Part shown: positions 29,892 through 42,186 of the stretch, piece after piece | How positions within the stretch are numbered: position 1 is the first letter of the stretch | How the letters are laid out: the number at the start of each line of letters is the position of its first letter | Assembly (NCBI RefSeq): GCF_004000435.1 | Contig: NZ_RBVZ01000002.1 | Location: forward strand, 186,001-250,000 | Length of the DNA: 64,000 bases | Direction: 5' to 3' | Source of the DNA: Alexandriicola marinus | GTDB lineage: Bacteria > Pseudomonadota > Alphaproteobacteria > Rhodobacterales > Rhodobacteraceae | Translations under genes and position numbers: made by a program | The notes under the pieces: model-generated | Seen by the model: the letters and a program-made list of their open reading frames with translations, nothing else | What the model was told of the DNA's origin: nothing | Databases searched by the model: none

Positions 29892-30809
29892 ATGACGACG
29901 CTTGTTTTCGGCCATAAGGCCCCCGACACCGATTCGACCGGTTCCCCGCTGATCTGGGCATGGTATCTCAACGAAACCGGCACCCCCGCCGGAGCACGCC
30001 TTCTGGGGCAGCCCAACACCGAGGCGCTTTTCGTGGCCGAACGCTGGGGCTTTGACCTGCCGGCAGTGATCGAGGACGTGACGGCGGACGATCAGGTCGT
30101 GATCGTCGACACCAACAACCCGGCCGAGCTTCCCCCCTCGATCAACGAGGCCGATATCCGCGCGATCATCGACCACCACAAGCTGGTCGGCGGGCTGGAG
30201 ACGAAGGGCCCGATCGACATCACCATTCGCCCGCTGGCATGCACGGCGACGATCATGCATGACCTGATGGGCGACGCGGCGAAGACCGCGCCCGAAGGCA
30301 TCAAGGGCCTGATGCTGTCGTGCATCCTGTCGGACACGCTGGAATTCCGCTCCCCCACCACGACGGATCACGACCGCGCCGTGGCCGAAGCGCTGGCCGC
30401 CGACCTCGGCATCGATATCCCCGGCTACGCGGCCGAAATGTTCGCCGCGAAATCCGACGTGTCGGCCTTCTCGGACGCGGAACTGCTGCGGATGGATTCC
30501 AAGGAATACGGCGTCGGCGACACGAAATTCCGGGTCTCGGTTCTGGAGACGACGGCGCCGCAGATGGTGCTGGACCGCAAGGCATCGCTGATGGACTCGA
30601 TGGCCACCGTCGCCGCCGAAGATGGCGTCGATCAGGTCCTGCTGTTCGTCGTGGATATCCTGAACGAGGAAGCCACGCTTCTGGTTCCGAACGACCTCGT
30701 CAAGACCGTGGCCGCCAAGAGCTTTGGCGCCGAGGTCACCGGCGACACGGTCGTTCTGCCCGGCATCATGAGCCGCAAGAAACAGATCATCCCGAACCTG
30801 GCCGTCTGA
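29892..30809 (+). CDS. ppaC: Manganese-dependent inorganic pyrophosphatase
   Basis: Family II pyrophosphatase hydrolysing PPi to drive biosynthesis. The 305-residue product has the DHH-family metal site: GHKAPDTDST at residues 6-15, VDTNNPAEL, and the diagnostic DHHKLVGG near residue 97; the C-terminal DHHA2 domain ends with SRKKQIIP, whose Arg-Lys pair binds substrate. The ATG at 29892 is the family start. Its own terminator follows. Confidence 0.96.
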   Translation: MTTLVFGHKAPDTDSTGSPLIWAWYLNETGTPAGARLLGQPNTEALFVAERWGFDLPAVIEDVTADDQVVIVDTNNPAELPPSINEADIRAIIDHHKLVGGLETKGPIDITIRPLACTATIMHDLMGDAAKTAPEGIKGLMLSCILSDTLEFRSPTTTDHDRAVAEALAADLGIDIPGYAAEMFAAKSDVSAFSDAELLRMDSKEYGVGDTKFRVSVLETTAPQMVLDRKASLMDSMATVAAEDGVDQVLLFVVDILNEEATLLVPNDLVKTVAAKSFGAEVTGDTVVLPGIMSRKKQIIPNLAV

Positions 30810-30830
30810 CCGCAGACGGAACCGGACAAG

Positions 30831-30855
30831 AGGGCGCCTTGCGGGGCGCCCTTTT
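30831..30855 (+). terminator. Rho-independent terminator after ppaC
   Basis: An 8-bp perfect stem agggcgcc/ggcgccct with a 6-base loop, followed by TTTT, 20 bases after the ppaC stop. Confidence 0.85.
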
Positions 30856-30926
30856 CGTTTGCGCAAGCCTCGCACCGACCGTCATTGCGTGCTAGCCAAG
30901 CGCCATTCGCAAAGGCAGAGGGCCTC

Positions 30927-31802
30927 ATGACCCAGATCATCCAGTCGTTTTCCGAAATCTCCGGCATGTATGACGCGGCATTCGTCGATCTGTGGGGCTG
31001 CATGCATGACGGCGTGCGCGCCTTTCCCGATGCGGTCGCGGCGATGCAGGCCTTTCGCGCGGGCGGGGGCAAGGTGATCTTCGTGACCAACGCGCCCCGC
31101 GCCCGCAAGGACGTGGCCCGCCAGATCGCAGGGCTCGGCATCCCCGACGATTCATGGGACGCGATCGCCACTTCCGGCGATTCGGCGCGGGCCGCGATGT
31201 TTCGCGGCGTGGTGGGCGACAAGGTCTGGTTCATCGGGCAGGATTTCGACCAGACGTTCTTCGACCCCATGGCCCTGATCGAAGACCCGGCCGAGATTGT
31301 GCAGACCAGCCTCGAAGAGGCAGAGGGCATCGTCTGCTGCGGCCCCGAAGACCCGCATGCCGACCCGGCCGTCTATCGCCCGCAATTCCTCTATGCCAAG
31401 CAAAAGGGGCTCAAGCTTCTGTGCGCCAATCCCGATATCGTCGTGGATCGGGGCGAGAGCCGGGAATGGTGTGCCGGGGCGTTGGCCGCGCTTTATACCG
31501 AAATGGGCGGCGAGAGCCTGTATTTCGGCAAACCGCATCCGCCGATCTATGATCTGGCCCGTCAGCGGCTTTCGGCATTGGACGGGGTGCAGCGCAACCC
31601 GGCGATCATCTGCATCGGCGACGGGATCGCCACGGATGTGCAGGGTGCGATGGGCGAGGATCTGGATTGCCTGTTCATTACCGGGGGCCTCGCAGCGCGG
31701 GAAACCGGCACACGCGATGGCGCCCCCGACCCGGACAAACTCGAGGCTTATCTGGGCGAAGCGATGATGTCGCCGCTCTATTCCACCGGCTTCCTTCGAT
31801 AG
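30927..31802 (+). CDS. TIGR01459 family HAD-type hydrolase
   Basis: A 291-residue cytoplasmic phosphatase-like protein of the HAD subfamily IIA (NagD-like). The nucleophile motif is FVDLWGCMHDG, motif II VIFVTNAPRARKD, and motifs III/IV fall around YFGKPHPPIYDLA and CIGDGIATDVQGA. Other NagD-like enzymes act on sugar phosphates or nucleotides; this subfamily's substrate is unknown. The ATG at 30927 has AGAGG upstream. Confidence 0.9.
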   Translation: MTQIIQSFSEISGMYDAAFVDLWGCMHDGVRAFPDAVAAMQAFRAGGGKVIFVTNAPRARKDVARQIAGLGIPDDSWDAIATSGDSARAAMFRGVVGDKVWFIGQDFDQTFFDPMALIEDPAEIVQTSLEEAEGIVCCGPEDPHADPAVYRPQFLYAKQKGLKLLCANPDIVVDRGESREWCAGALAALYTEMGGESLYFGKPHPPIYDLARQRLSALDGVQRNPAIICIGDGIATDVQGAMGEDLDCLFITGGLAARETGTRDGAPDPDKLEAYLGEAMMSPLYSTGFLR

Positions 31803-31834
31803 GGCCAAATCCGGTCGGGCGGGGCAGGTTCGGC

Positions 31835-31862
31835 TTGACATTCTGCATCCGCAAAGTAATTT
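31835..31862 (+). promoter_or_regulatory. Sigma70-type promoter of the maoC-like gene
   Basis: A consensus TTGACA (31835-31840), 16 bases, then TAATTT (31857-31862), 51 bases before the start of the MaoC-type gene. Confidence 0.6.
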
Positions 31863-31913
31863 CCTTTCCGAAACGGCGCCTGTGACGTTCATTTATTTCG
31901 GCAAGGAATCGCG

Positions 31914-32369
31914 ATGCTCGATGACATGAACCATAATCTGCCTCGCGGCACGATCTGTATCGAGGATATCGAGATCGGGATGACCCGCTCCTTGAAGAAG
32001 CGCGTGACCGACCGGGATATCGAACTCTTCGCCGAAGTCTCGACCGACCGGAACCCCGTGCATCTGGACGATGATTACGCGCAGGATACGATTTTCGAGG
32101 GTCGGATCGCCCATGGGATGCTGACCGCAGGCCTCGTCTCCGCCGTCATCGGAGAGCAGCTGCCGGGCCATGGCACAGTCTATCTGGGCCAGTCGCTCAA
32201 ATTCCTCGGGCCTGTACGGCCCGGTGACGTTGTGACCGCCGAGGTCGAGGTGACCCAGATCGATCACGCAAAACGCAAGGTGACGATGGACACGCGCTGC
32301 CTGATCGAGGGCAAGAAAATCCTCGTGGGTGAGGCAGTTGTGCTGGCACCCTCTCGCAAGTTCGACTGA
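31914..32369 (+). CDS. MaoC family dehydratase
   Basis: A 151-residue single hot-dog domain protein, the type that hydrates (R)-enoyl-CoA (PhaJ-like). The hydratase-2 motif is intact: FAEVSTDRNPVHLDDDYA holds the catalytic Asp and His, and the following GRIAHGMLTAGLVSAVIG is the usual core helix. It may channel fatty-acid intermediates to polyhydroxyalkanoate, which is inferred from the family. An AAGGA lies 7 bases before the ATG. Confidence 0.92.
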   Translation: MLDDMNHNLPRGTICIEDIEIGMTRSLKKRVTDRDIELFAEVSTDRNPVHLDDDYAQDTIFEGRIAHGMLTAGLVSAVIGEQLPGHGTVYLGQSLKFLGPVRPGDVVTAEVEVTQIDHAKRKVTMDTRCLIEGKKILVGEAVVLAPSRKFD

Positions 32370-32419
32370 CGGTCGCGCGTGGCTTGCGCCGCGCCCCCTC
32401 TCAGGCTAGCAAACGTCCC

Positions 32420-33373
32420 ATGCGCCTGATCCGCGACAGCCTTTTCGTAAATCCCGGCGACCGCGGCGCGGTCGCTGCGATCGGTAATTTCGACGGCGTG
32501 CATCTGGGCCATATCTCGGTCATCGACCGCAGTCGCGAAATCGCCGTCGAGTTGGGGGCGCCGCTTGGCGTGCTGACATTCGAGCCGCATCCCCGCGAAT
32601 ACTTTGCCCCCGATGCCCCGCCGTTCCGCCTGATGAACGCAACTGCGCGGGCGCACCGGCTGGAAAAGCTCGGTGTTGAAAAACTGTATGAATTGCCCTT
32701 CAACAAGACGCTCTCGCAGCTTTCAGCGCAGGAATTTGCAAGCCAGATCATCAGCCAGCGGCTGGGCCTCAAGCACGTCATCGTGGGTGAGGATTTCCGG
32801 TTCGGCAAAGGCCGCGATGGCGACGTGGACGCATTGCGCGCGTTCGGCGAGGAGATGGGATTCGGCGTGACAATTGCCCCCCTTCTGGACCTTGGTCAGA
32901 CCGAAGTGTCGAGCACCGCGATCCGCGACGCGCTCAGCGAGGGCCGCCCCCGCGACGCCGCCGCCATGCTGGGCCATTGGCACCGGATCGAGGGCGAGGT
33001 GATCCGCGGCGATCAGCGCGGGCGCGAACTGGGATATCCCACCGCGAACATGTCGATCGCCGGCCTGCATCCACCGAAATTCGGGGTCTACGTGGTTCTG
33101 GCCTCGGTCCTGTCCGGCCCCCACAAGGGCCTTTACCATGGGGCGGCCTCGATCGGGATCAAGCCGACGTTCGGCGAGAACACCCCCAATTGCGAGACGT
33201 TCCTGTTTGATTTCAAGGGCGATCTCTACGGTGCGCCGATGTCGGTCGCGCTTGTCGATTACCTGCGCCCGGAAGAGTCATTCGACAGCCTCGAAGCGTT
33301 GATCACCCAGATGGACGCGGATTGCGCAAAGGCGCGCGATATCCTGTCTGAGCTGCCCCGCCACCATGTCTGA
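32420..33373 (+). CDS. ribF: Bifunctional riboflavin kinase/FAD synthetase
   Basis: Makes FMN and FAD from riboflavin. The 317-residue product has an N-terminal FAD synthetase domain (AIGNFDGVHLGHISVIDRS, and GEDFRFGKGRDGD) and a C-terminal flavokinase domain (GDQRGRELGYPTANMSI). The ATG at 32420 matches the family start. Its end overlaps the ycgN gene by 8 bases. Confidence 0.97.
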   Translation: MRLIRDSLFVNPGDRGAVAAIGNFDGVHLGHISVIDRSREIAVELGAPLGVLTFEPHPREYFAPDAPPFRLMNATARAHRLEKLGVEKLYELPFNKTLSQLSAQEFASQIISQRLGLKHVIVGEDFRFGKGRDGDVDALRAFGEEMGFGVTIAPLLDLGQTEVSSTAIRDALSEGRPRDAAAMLGHWHRIEGEVIRGDQRGRELGYPTANMSIAGLHPPKFGVYVVLASVLSGPHKGLYHGAASIGIKPTFGENTPNCETFLFDFKGDLYGAPMSVALVDYLRPEESFDSLEALITQMDADCAKARDILSELPRHHV

Positions 33374-33821
33374 ACCGCTGCGCCCCAAGTTCTGGGAACG
33401 GGTGTCATTGACCCAGATGACACGGCCCGAATGGGAGGCCCTGTGCGACGGTTGCGGGAAGTGCTGCCTCAACAAGCTTGAGGACGAAGATACCGGCGAA
33501 GTGGACCTTACCTGCATTGCCTGCAGACTCTTGGATGGCGAGACCTGCCGCTGTTCGCGCTATGAGACGCGGCATGATTTCGTGCCCGAATGCATCGTTC
33601 TGACGGCCGAGACGATCCCCGAGCATCTGTACTGGCTGCCGCGCACCTGCGCCTATCGGCTGCTGCACCTGGGCCGCACCCTGCCCGACTGGCATCCGTT
33701 GATCACCGGCGATCCCGACAGCGTGCATCACGCAGGCGTGTCGGTGCGCGGGATGACCGTGTCCGAGACAGAGGTCGATGACGACGACTGGGACGATCAC
33801 ATCATCGCGGAGCCTCTGTGA
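33366..33821 (+). CDS. YcgN family cysteine cluster protein
   Basis: A 151-residue protein of the UPF0260/YcgN family. Eight or so conserved cysteines are visible: CDGCGKCCLNK, CIACRLLDGETCRCSRY, then PECIVLT and PRTCAYRLL, suggesting a metal or iron-sulfur site. Function is unknown. It overlaps ribF upstream and the threonine aldolase start downstream (GTGA). Confidence 0.93.
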   Translation: MSEPLRPKFWERVSLTQMTRPEWEALCDGCGKCCLNKLEDEDTGEVDLTCIACRLLDGETCRCSRYETRHDFVPECIVLTAETIPEHLYWLPRTCAYRLLHLGRTLPDWHPLITGDPDSVHHAGVSVRGMTVSETEVDDDDWDDHIIAEPL

Positions 33822-34870
33822 ACATGTTCTTTGCCTCTGACAATGGCGGCCCGGTCCATCCGCAGATCATGCAGGCGATTGCCGCGGCAAATGACGGCCA
33901 TGTCCTGAGCTATGGTAACGATCCCCTGACGCAGCAGGCGGTCGAGATGATCCGCGAGCTGTTCGAAGCGCCCGAGGCCGTCGTGCGGCTTGTCGCGACG
34001 GGAACGGCCGCCAATGCGCTGATCCTGTCGACGATGGCACAGCCGTGGCAGACGATCTTCTGTACGCCGCTGGCCCATATCCACGCCGATGAATGCAACG
34101 CCCCAGAACTCTTTACCGGGGGCGCCAAGCTGACCCTGACCGGGACGGATGGCGCCAAGATGACGCCCGACACCCTTGGGCAGGCAATCACGAGGATCGG
34201 CTGGCGCGGCATCAACGCGCCGCAACCCGGTGCGGTCTCGCTGACGCAGGTCACCGAGATGGGCACGCTTTATACGCTGGACGAGTTGAAAGCCCTTTCA
34301 GCCATTGCGCGGGCCCATGATCTGCCTGTCCATCTGGATGGCGCGCGCTTTGCCAATGCCTGCGCCGCGCTGGGATGCACGGCTGCCGAGATGACGTGGA
34401 AGGCCGGCATCGACGCCGTCAGTTTCGGCGGCACAAAGAACGGCTGCATGGCCGTCGAGGCGGCCGTGTTCTTCGACCCTGCCGTCGCGCGGGAATTCGA
34501 CCTGCGACGCAAGCGCGGGGCACATCTGTTTTCCAAGCACCGCTACCTTGCGGCACAGATGCAAGGCTATCTGCAAGACGGGCTCTGGCTCGATCTGGCG
34601 CGGATGGCGAATGAACGTGCGGCGCAGCTGGCCACAGGGCTGCGCGCCGCAGGTGTCGACTTCGTCTGCGAACCGCAGGCCAACATGATCTTTGCCCGTC
34701 TGCCCCGGTCCGAACATCAGCGGCTGATGTCGGGGGGAGGCGTCTACTACACCGAGGATGGCGATCCGTGGCACGGCCCCGACGACGAGATGCTGATGGG
34801 ACGGTTTGTCTGCGATTGGTCAGTGACCGAGGATGACGTGGACCGGTTCCTTCAGCTTGTCACCGGCTAA
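33818..34870 (+). CDS. ltaE: Low-specificity L-threonine aldolase
   Basis: PLP enzyme cleaving L-threonine and L-allo-threonine to glycine and acetaldehyde. The family opening FFASDNGGPVHP, the DGARFANACAALG region and the PLP lysine in SFGGTKNGCMAVEA are present in a product of 350 residues. The GTG at 33818 overlaps the ycgN stop and has GGAG five bases upstream; an ATG at 33824 is the alternative. Convergent with the hydrolase that follows, overlapping 4 bases. Confidence 0.94.
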   Translation: MNMFFASDNGGPVHPQIMQAIAAANDGHVLSYGNDPLTQQAVEMIRELFEAPEAVVRLVATGTAANALILSTMAQPWQTIFCTPLAHIHADECNAPELFTGGAKLTLTGTDGAKMTPDTLGQAITRIGWRGINAPQPGAVSLTQVTEMGTLYTLDELKALSAIARAHDLPVHLDGARFANACAALGCTAAEMTWKAGIDAVSFGGTKNGCMAVEAAVFFDPAVAREFDLRRKRGAHLFSKHRYLAAQMQGYLQDGLWLDLARMANERAAQLATGLRAAGVDFVCEPQANMIFARLPRSEHQRLMSGGGVYYTEDGDPWHGPDDEMLMGRFVCDWSVTEDDVDRFLQLVTG

Positions 34871-35649
34871 AGCATCGTTCGGGCAACCAGACCGGGATGG
34901 GTCAGCGGGCCCATATGGCCCACCTCCTCGAACCGGACAAGGCGCGAACCGGGAATGCGGTCGTGGATCGCCTGCATCACATGGGGCATCACGGGTTCGG
35001 TCTGATGACCCAGCATCAGCGTCACGTCGCAGATCAGACGCTCCAGACGACCGGGGGCAAAGACTCCGCCGACATCCCCCTCGAAGGCGCGTTCACTGGC
35101 CATGATGAACCAGATACGGGCGGCCATGTCGCGCCGGACGAACGCCGGCAGCACGTCCCAGGCCGTGCCGCCCCACATCCCGTTGAAGATTTCGGCGGCG
35201 CTGTCGTGGCGCCCTGCCTCCATCTCGGCCACGAAGGGGGCGAACCGCGCGAGATAGGCATCATAGGCCGGGGTTCCGATGATCGGCGTGAAATAGACCG
35301 GCTCATATAGCGCCAGCCGGGAGACGAGTTCCGGATGATCCACCGCCATCCGAAGCGCCGCCGTCGCCCCGAAGGAATGACCAAAGACATGGCTGCCGGG
35401 CTCCGCCACCTCGGCCGCCGCGTCGGACACGAGGCCCTGAATATCGGCCTCGCCATCCCATGGGCCGCTGTTCCCGTGGCCCGGCATGTCGATCAGCCGG
35501 ATGCGGTGCGTGTTGGCGAAGGCCTTGGCAAGCCGCGCGAGGCTCCGGTGATTGCCCAGCGAACAATGGATCATCACCATGGGAAGCGGCCCGTCACCGA
35601 GCGTGGTGACGGCGATGTCATGGCCCCGGATCGTCAGGTGATCCGTCAC
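34867..35649 (-). CDS. Alpha/beta fold hydrolase
   Basis: A 260-residue cytoplasmic hydrolase. The oxyanion region MVMIHCSLGNHRSLARLAKA, the DMPGHGNS loop, the nucleophile elbow HVFGHSFGATAALRMA and the catalytic His in FEEVGHMGPLTHP are all present, so it should be active. The substrate is not deducible. It overlaps the upstream isomerase gene by 4 bases (operon) and the convergent aldolase by 4 bases. Confidence 0.9.
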   Translation of the reverse strand: MTDHLTIRGHDIAVTTLGDGPLPMVMIHCSLGNHRSLARLAKAFANTHRIRLIDMPGHGNSGPWDGEADIQGLVSDAAAEVAEPGSHVFGHSFGATAALRMAVDHPELVSRLALYEPVYFTPIIGTPAYDAYLARFAPFVAEMEAGRHDSAAEIFNGMWGGTAWDVLPAFVRRDMAARIWFIMASERAFEGDVGGVFAPGRLERLICDVTLMLGHQTEPVMPHVMQAIHDRIPGSRLVRFEEVGHMGPLTHPGLVARTML

Positions 35650-36245
35650 CCGCGCGCCGCAAGGTGGGCGTCAAGATCTGCAAGTCTGTCCTGCCCCCAG
35701 AACCGTTCGTCCTCGTCGGTGATATAGAACGGAGAGCCGAAGACCCCGCGATTGACCGCCTCTTCAAGGTTGTCCTCATAGGCGATGGCCCCGGCCATCA
35801 GCCCCTTGTCGGCAAGGTCCGGATCAAAACCCGCCGCCGCAAGGCAGTCGCGGATCACGGCATCCTCGGCGATATCCTTCTCTTCCGCCCAGCTTGCGGC
35901 AAGAAGCCCGTGGACAAGGCGCCCCATATCCCCGCCACCCGCCGATTGTGCGGCGATGATCGCGAAGGCCGAGGGCGCGCCGTTCGTGGGCCAATACGCC
36001 GGTCGAGCGTTGATCGACAGCCCGGCCGCCTGCGCCTGCCTGCGCAACTCCTGCAGGCGATAAGCCTTGCGGCCTTCGGAACGTTCGGCAAGCGGGGTAC
36101 CCCCTGTTCGGGCAAAAAGGGCACTGATATCGAGCGGACGATAGGTGACCGTCGCGCCATGCCGTTGGGCGATCTCCTCCAGCCGGGTTCCGGCAAGATA
36201 GGCAAAAGGGGAAAGTGTCGCGAAGAAGTAATCAATATGCGGCAT
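35646..36245 (-). CDS. 2-hydroxychromene-2-carboxylate isomerase-like, DsbA family
   Basis: A 199-residue thioredoxin-fold protein of the HCCA isomerase/kappa GST group. The opening IDYFFATLSPFAYLAGTRL has the Ser-Pro motif that replaces the Cys pair of DsbA, and the C-terminal NRGVFGSPFYITDEDERFWG holds the conserved cis-Pro region. In naphthalene degraders such enzymes isomerise a ring-cleavage product; many relatives outside those pathways have unknown glutathione-dependent roles. Co-transcribed with the hydrolase downstream. Confidence 0.85.
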   Translation of the reverse strand: MPHIDYFFATLSPFAYLAGTRLEEIAQRHGATVTYRPLDISALFARTGGTPLAERSEGRKAYRLQELRRQAQAAGLSINARPAYWPTNGAPSAFAIIAAQSAGGGDMGRLVHGLLAASWAEEKDIAEDAVIRDCLAAAGFDPDLADKGLMAGAIAYEDNLEEAVNRGVFGSPFYITDEDERFWGQDRLADLDAHLAARG

Positions 36246-36361
36246 TTGATACTCGGCCCGTGCATAAACTTTGCGTCAGGGTAGGCTTGTGCTAGGCGGT
36301 GTCAACGGCGCGATTCCTCTCCCCCTCTGGCGCCGGCTGCCACTTACGAAGGACTTTCCCC

Positions 36362-37381
36362 ATGCCCAATCTGACTGAGCCCAAGCTCATCGCAGGGAAT
36401 GCCAACCGAACGCTTGCCCTGGCCGTCGCACGCCGCATGTCGATGCACCGAGGAATGAGCGTGGGGCTGGTCGATGCACGGGTCGAACGGTTCAACGACG
36501 GCGAGATCTTCGTCGAAGTTTTCGAGAACGTCCGCGGCGAGGATATGTTCGTCATCCAGTCGACGTCGAACCCCGCCAATGACAACCTGATGGAATTGCT
36601 GATCATGTCGGACGCGCTGCGCCGATCGTCGGCGGCGCGGATCACGGCGGTGATCCCCTATTTCGGCTATGCCCGGCAGGACCGGCGCACCAAGGCGCGC
36701 ACACCGATTTCAGCCAAGCTGGTGTCGAACCTGATCGTCGAGGCAGGCATTGAACGCATTCTGACGATGGATCTGCACGCCACGCAGATTCAGGGCTTCT
36801 TCGATATCCCGGTCGATAACCTCTATGCCTCGCCCGTCTTCGCGCTGGATGTGATGCACCAGTTCCGGGGCCGGATGGATGACATCATGGTCGTGTCCCC
36901 CGATGTGGGCGGCGTGGCGCGGGCACGCGATCTTGCCCAGCGGATCGGTGCCCCTCTGGCCATCGTGGACAAGCGACGGGAAAAGGCCGGCGAAGTGGCG
37001 GAAATGACAGTGATCGGCGATGTCACAGGGCGAACCTGCCTGATCGTCGACGATATCGTCGACAGCGCGGGCACCCTGTGCAAGGCCGCCGAGGTCCTGA
37101 CGGAAAACGGCGCCAAGGAAGTGCATTCCTATATCACCCACGGCGTTCTGAGCGGCCCCGCTGTCGAGCGGGTCGAGAAATCGGTGATGAAAAGCCTTGT
37201 GATCACCGACACGATCGAGGCGACTGCTTCGGTCAGGGCCGCGCCGAATATCCGGGTCGTGCCGACGGCCCCGATCTTCGCACAGGCGATCCTCAATACC
37301 TGGAGCGGGACAAGCGTGTCGTCCCTGTTCGATCACGAAACACTGACCCCGATCTACGAAGGCATGTATTCGGCCGCCTGA
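36362..37381 (+). CDS. prs: Ribose-phosphate pyrophosphokinase
   Basis: Makes PRPP from ribose-5-phosphate and ATP for purine, pyrimidine, histidine and NAD synthesis. The 339-residue product shows the metal-binding [19 protein letters not shown] loop, [16 protein letters not shown], and the PRPP-binding signature [19 protein letters not shown]. The ATG at 36362 fits the family start. Confidence 0.98.
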   Translation: MPNLTEPKLIAGNANRTLALAVARRMSMHRGMSVGLVDARVERFNDGEIFVEVFENVRGEDMFVIQSTSNPANDNLMELLIMSDALRRSSAARITAVIPYFGYARQDRRTKARTPISAKLVSNLIVEAGIERILTMDLHATQIQGFFDIPVDNLYASPVFALDVMHQFRGRMDDIMVVSPDVGGVARARDLAQRIGAPLAIVDKRREKAGEVAEMTVIGDVTGRTCLIVDDIVDSAGTLCKAAEVLTENGAKEVHSYITHGVLSGPAVERVEKSVMKSLVITDTIEATASVRAAPNIRVVPTAPIFAQAILNTWSGTSVSSLFDHETLTPIYEGMYSAA

Positions 37382-37394
37382 GCCCGAAACACCG

Positions 37395-37745
37395 TCAGTA
37401 TAGCTCCCACATCTGGTCGTCACGGGCCGGGCCGATGGCCGTCCAGGCCACGCGGATGCGCGCGACCTTGCTGTCGCCCCATGTGCGGAACACGATGGAA
37501 AACCCCTCGGCACTGGCGTCTTCGGCCTTGATGTCGGCCCGTCCGTTCGCCGCGTTCGACATGTCCCACATGCTGATGGATACCTGAACGATCGGTGGCG
37601 CGATGAAGGCCTCGTCGAAAAGAATGTGGCGCCGCATCTGCCGCGGGCCATCCCCTGTCCACATATCGCCGTCGGTCTCGAAATCTGAAAACAGAACTAC
37701 GTCACCATGGCAAATACCGACGACCTCGTTCGAGAATTTCTTCAT
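37395..37745 (-). CDS. H-type lectin domain-containing protein
   Basis: A 116-residue protein that consists almost wholly of an H-type lectin domain, the six-stranded fold first seen in snail agglutinin, which binds N-acetylgalactosamine. Visible are VVLFSDFETDGDMWTGDGPR, then PPIVQVSISMWDMSNAANGR and the closing KVARIRVAWTAIG. It has no signal peptide or membrane segment, so its location is unclear. Rhodobacteraceae carry such single-domain proteins of unknown role. Convergent with prs. Confidence 0.8.
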   Translation of the reverse strand: MKKFSNEVVGICHGDVVLFSDFETDGDMWTGDGPRQMRRHILFDEAFIAPPIVQVSISMWDMSNAANGRADIKAEDASAEGFSIVFRTWGDSKVARIRVAWTAIGPARDDQMWELY

Positions 37746-37810
37746 CGCCCGATCTCTCTGAAATTGTCGCGACTTTTGTCCTAGCACTCAAACGGGGCAG
37801 AAATTCGATA

Positions 37811-37849
37811 AAGAAATACCCCCGGACCAAAAAAGGCCCGGGGGTATGT
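37811..37849 (-). terminator. Terminator of the atp operon
   Basis: A 13-bp stem (atacccccggacc, 37818-37830, with ggcccgggggtat, 37837-37849; one G-T pair) with a 6-base loop, followed on the minus strand by TTCTTTA. It lies just downstream of atpC. Confidence 0.9.
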
Positions 37850-37870
37850 TTTGTTGCACTGGCTTAAGGC

Positions 37871-38296
37871 TCAGTTGGAGCTAAGCCCCATTTCCGAACC
37901 GACCGCGACCATGTCTGCCAGAAGCTTGGCTGCCTCGTCGACGGGACCGGGTTCGTTCACATAGGCATCCTTGGCCTTGGCGTGACGATCACGCAGGCCC
38001 TGGATCATGCGGTCGAACATGTCCTGGTTCAATTCACCCCTCGGGAGGGCTTCCTCGGCCAGAACCGTTACCCCGTCACCCGAGATCTCGGCAAAACCGC
38101 CCGAGACGACATATTCATCCGTCCCGCCGGCATGTGCGACCTTGAGAACCCCGGGGCGCAATGTGGTGATGGTGGGAACATGATCGGGCATCGCCGTCAT
38201 GTCACCATCCGCGCCGGGGATCTGGACTTCGCGCGCCTCGACGGAGGCAAGCCGCCGTTCGGGGGACACGAGGTCGAATTGCATCATATCTGCCAT
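37871..38296 (-). CDS. atpC: F1 ATP synthase epsilon subunit
   Basis: A 141-residue rotor subunit: N-terminal beta-sandwich ([33 protein letters not shown]) and a C-terminal helix pair that can brake ATP hydrolysis. Last gene of the F1 operon, 9 bases after atpD. Confidence 0.97.
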   Translation of the reverse strand: MADMMQFDLVSPERRLASVEAREVQIPGADGDMTAMPDHVPTITTLRPGVLKVAHAGGTDEYVVSGGFAEISGDGVTVLAEEALPRGELNQDMFDRMIQGLRDRHAKAKDAYVNEPGPVDEAAKLLADMVAVGSEMGLSSN

Positions 38297-38305
38297 ATCG
38301 GCTCC

Positions 38306-40626
<2,321 letters not shown>

Positions 40627-40647
40627 GAGCCTAAGTCCTCCTCAGGT

Positions 40648-42186
40648 TCAGGCGAAGTCCTTGGCGAATTCCTCGATGGCGCCACGGATCTTGTCTTCCG
40701 CATCGCCCTTCACCTTCGGGTCCTCGTTGGTGATGAAGTCGAGAACGTCGCGGCGGTTGTTGCGCAGATGCGCAAGCAGACCGGCTTCGAACCGACCGAC
40801 ATCGGAGACCTTGATCTTGTCGAGGAACCCATTGGTGCCGGCATAGATCACGCAAACGATCTCGGCATTGGTGAGCGGGGAGTACTGCGGCTGTTTCATC
40901 AGCTCGGTCAGGCGCGCACCACGGTTCAGCAACTGCTGGGTCGCGGCGTCAAGATCGGAGCCGAACTGCGCGAAGGCCGCCATCTCGCGATACTGGGCCA
41001 GTTCCAGCTTGACCGGGCCGGCGACGGATTTCATCGCGTTGGTCTGGGCCGAAGAGCCCACGCGCGACACCGACAGACCGGTGTTCACGGCGGGGCGGAT
41101 GCCCTGGAAGAACAGTTCGGTTTCGAGGAAGATCTGGCCGTCGGTGATCGAGATCACGTTGGTCGGAATAAAGGCCGACACGTCGCCGCCCTGCGTTTCG
41201 ATGATCGGCAGCGCGGTCAGCGAACCTGCGCCATGATCTTCGTTCAGCTTGGCCGACCGCTCCAGCAGGCGCGAGTGGAGGTAGAATACGTCACCCGGAT
41301 AGGCTTCACGGCCCGGCGGGCGGCGCAGCAGGAGCGACATCTGGCGATAGGAAACGGCCTGCTTGGACAGGTCATCATAGATGATCAGGGCATGGCGGCC
41401 ATTGTCGCGGAAGAATTCGGCCATGGCCGTCGCGGCATAGGGAGCCAGGTACTGCATGGGGGCCGGCTCGGAGGCGGTGGCGGCCACGACGACGGTGTAT
41501 TCGATGGCGCCGGATTCCTCGAGACGCTTCACCAGCTGGGCCACGGTCGACCGCTTCTGGCCAACGGCGACATAGACGCAATACAGCTTCTTGCTTTCGT
41601 CGTCGCCCGCGGCGTCGTTGTAGGATTTCTGGTTCAGGATCGTGTCGAGCGCGACAGCGGTCTTGCCGGTCTGACGGTCGCCGATAATCAGCTCCCGCTG
41701 GCCACGGCCGATCGGGATCATGGCGTCAACGGATTTCAGGCCAGTGGCCATCGGCTCGTGAACCGATTTGCGCGGAATGATGCCCGGCGCCTTGACGTCG
41801 GCGACGCGACGCTCGGTGCCTTCGATCGGGCCCTTCCCGTCAAGCGGGTTGCCCAGCGCGTCAACGACACGACCCAGAAGCGCGTTGCCGGCGGGCACGT
41901 CCACGATGGCGTTCGTCCGCTTGACGGTGTCGCCTTCCTTGATGTCCCGGTCGGAGCCGAAGATAACGCAGCCGACGTTGTCGATCTCGAGGTTCAGGGC
42001 CATCCCGCGGACACCGCCGGGGAATTCGACCATTTCGCCGGCCTGAATGTTGTCGAGGCCATGGACGCGCGCGATCCCGTCACCGACGGACAGCACCCGG
42101 CCAACCTCGGCCACCTCGGCCTCCTGGCCAAAATTCTTGATCTGGTCCTTCAGGATCGCAGAAATCTCTGCAGCTTGGATCGCCAT
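40648..42186 (-). CDS. atpA: F1 ATP synthase alpha subunit
   Basis: The non-catalytic nucleotide-binding subunit, 512 residues. Walker [19 protein letters not shown] and the alpha/beta signature [17 protein letters not shown] are present. The first base of its ATG is shared with the last base of the atpH stop. Confidence 0.99.
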   Translation of the reverse strand: MAIQAAEISAILKDQIKNFGQEAEVAEVGRVLSVGDGIARVHGLDNIQAGEMVEFPGGVRGMALNLEIDNVGCVIFGSDRDIKEGDTVKRTNAIVDVPAGNALLGRVVDALGNPLDGKGPIEGTERRVADVKAPGIIPRKSVHEPMATGLKSVDAMIPIGRGQRELIIGDRQTGKTAVALDTILNQKSYNDAAGDDESKKLYCVYVAVGQKRSTVAQLVKRLEESGAIEYTVVVAATASEPAPMQYLAPYAATAMAEFFRDNGRHALIIYDDLSKQAVSYRQMSLLLRRPPGREAYPGDVFYLHSRLLERSAKLNEDHGAGSLTALPIIETQGGDVSAFIPTNVISITDGQIFLETELFFQGIRPAVNTGLSVSRVGSSAQTNAMKSVAGPVKLELAQYREMAAFAQFGSDLDAATQQLLNRGARLTELMKQPQYSPLTNAEIVCVIYAGTNGFLDKIKVSDVGRFEAGLLAHLRNNRRDVLDFITNEDPKVKGDAEDKIRGAIEEFAKDFA

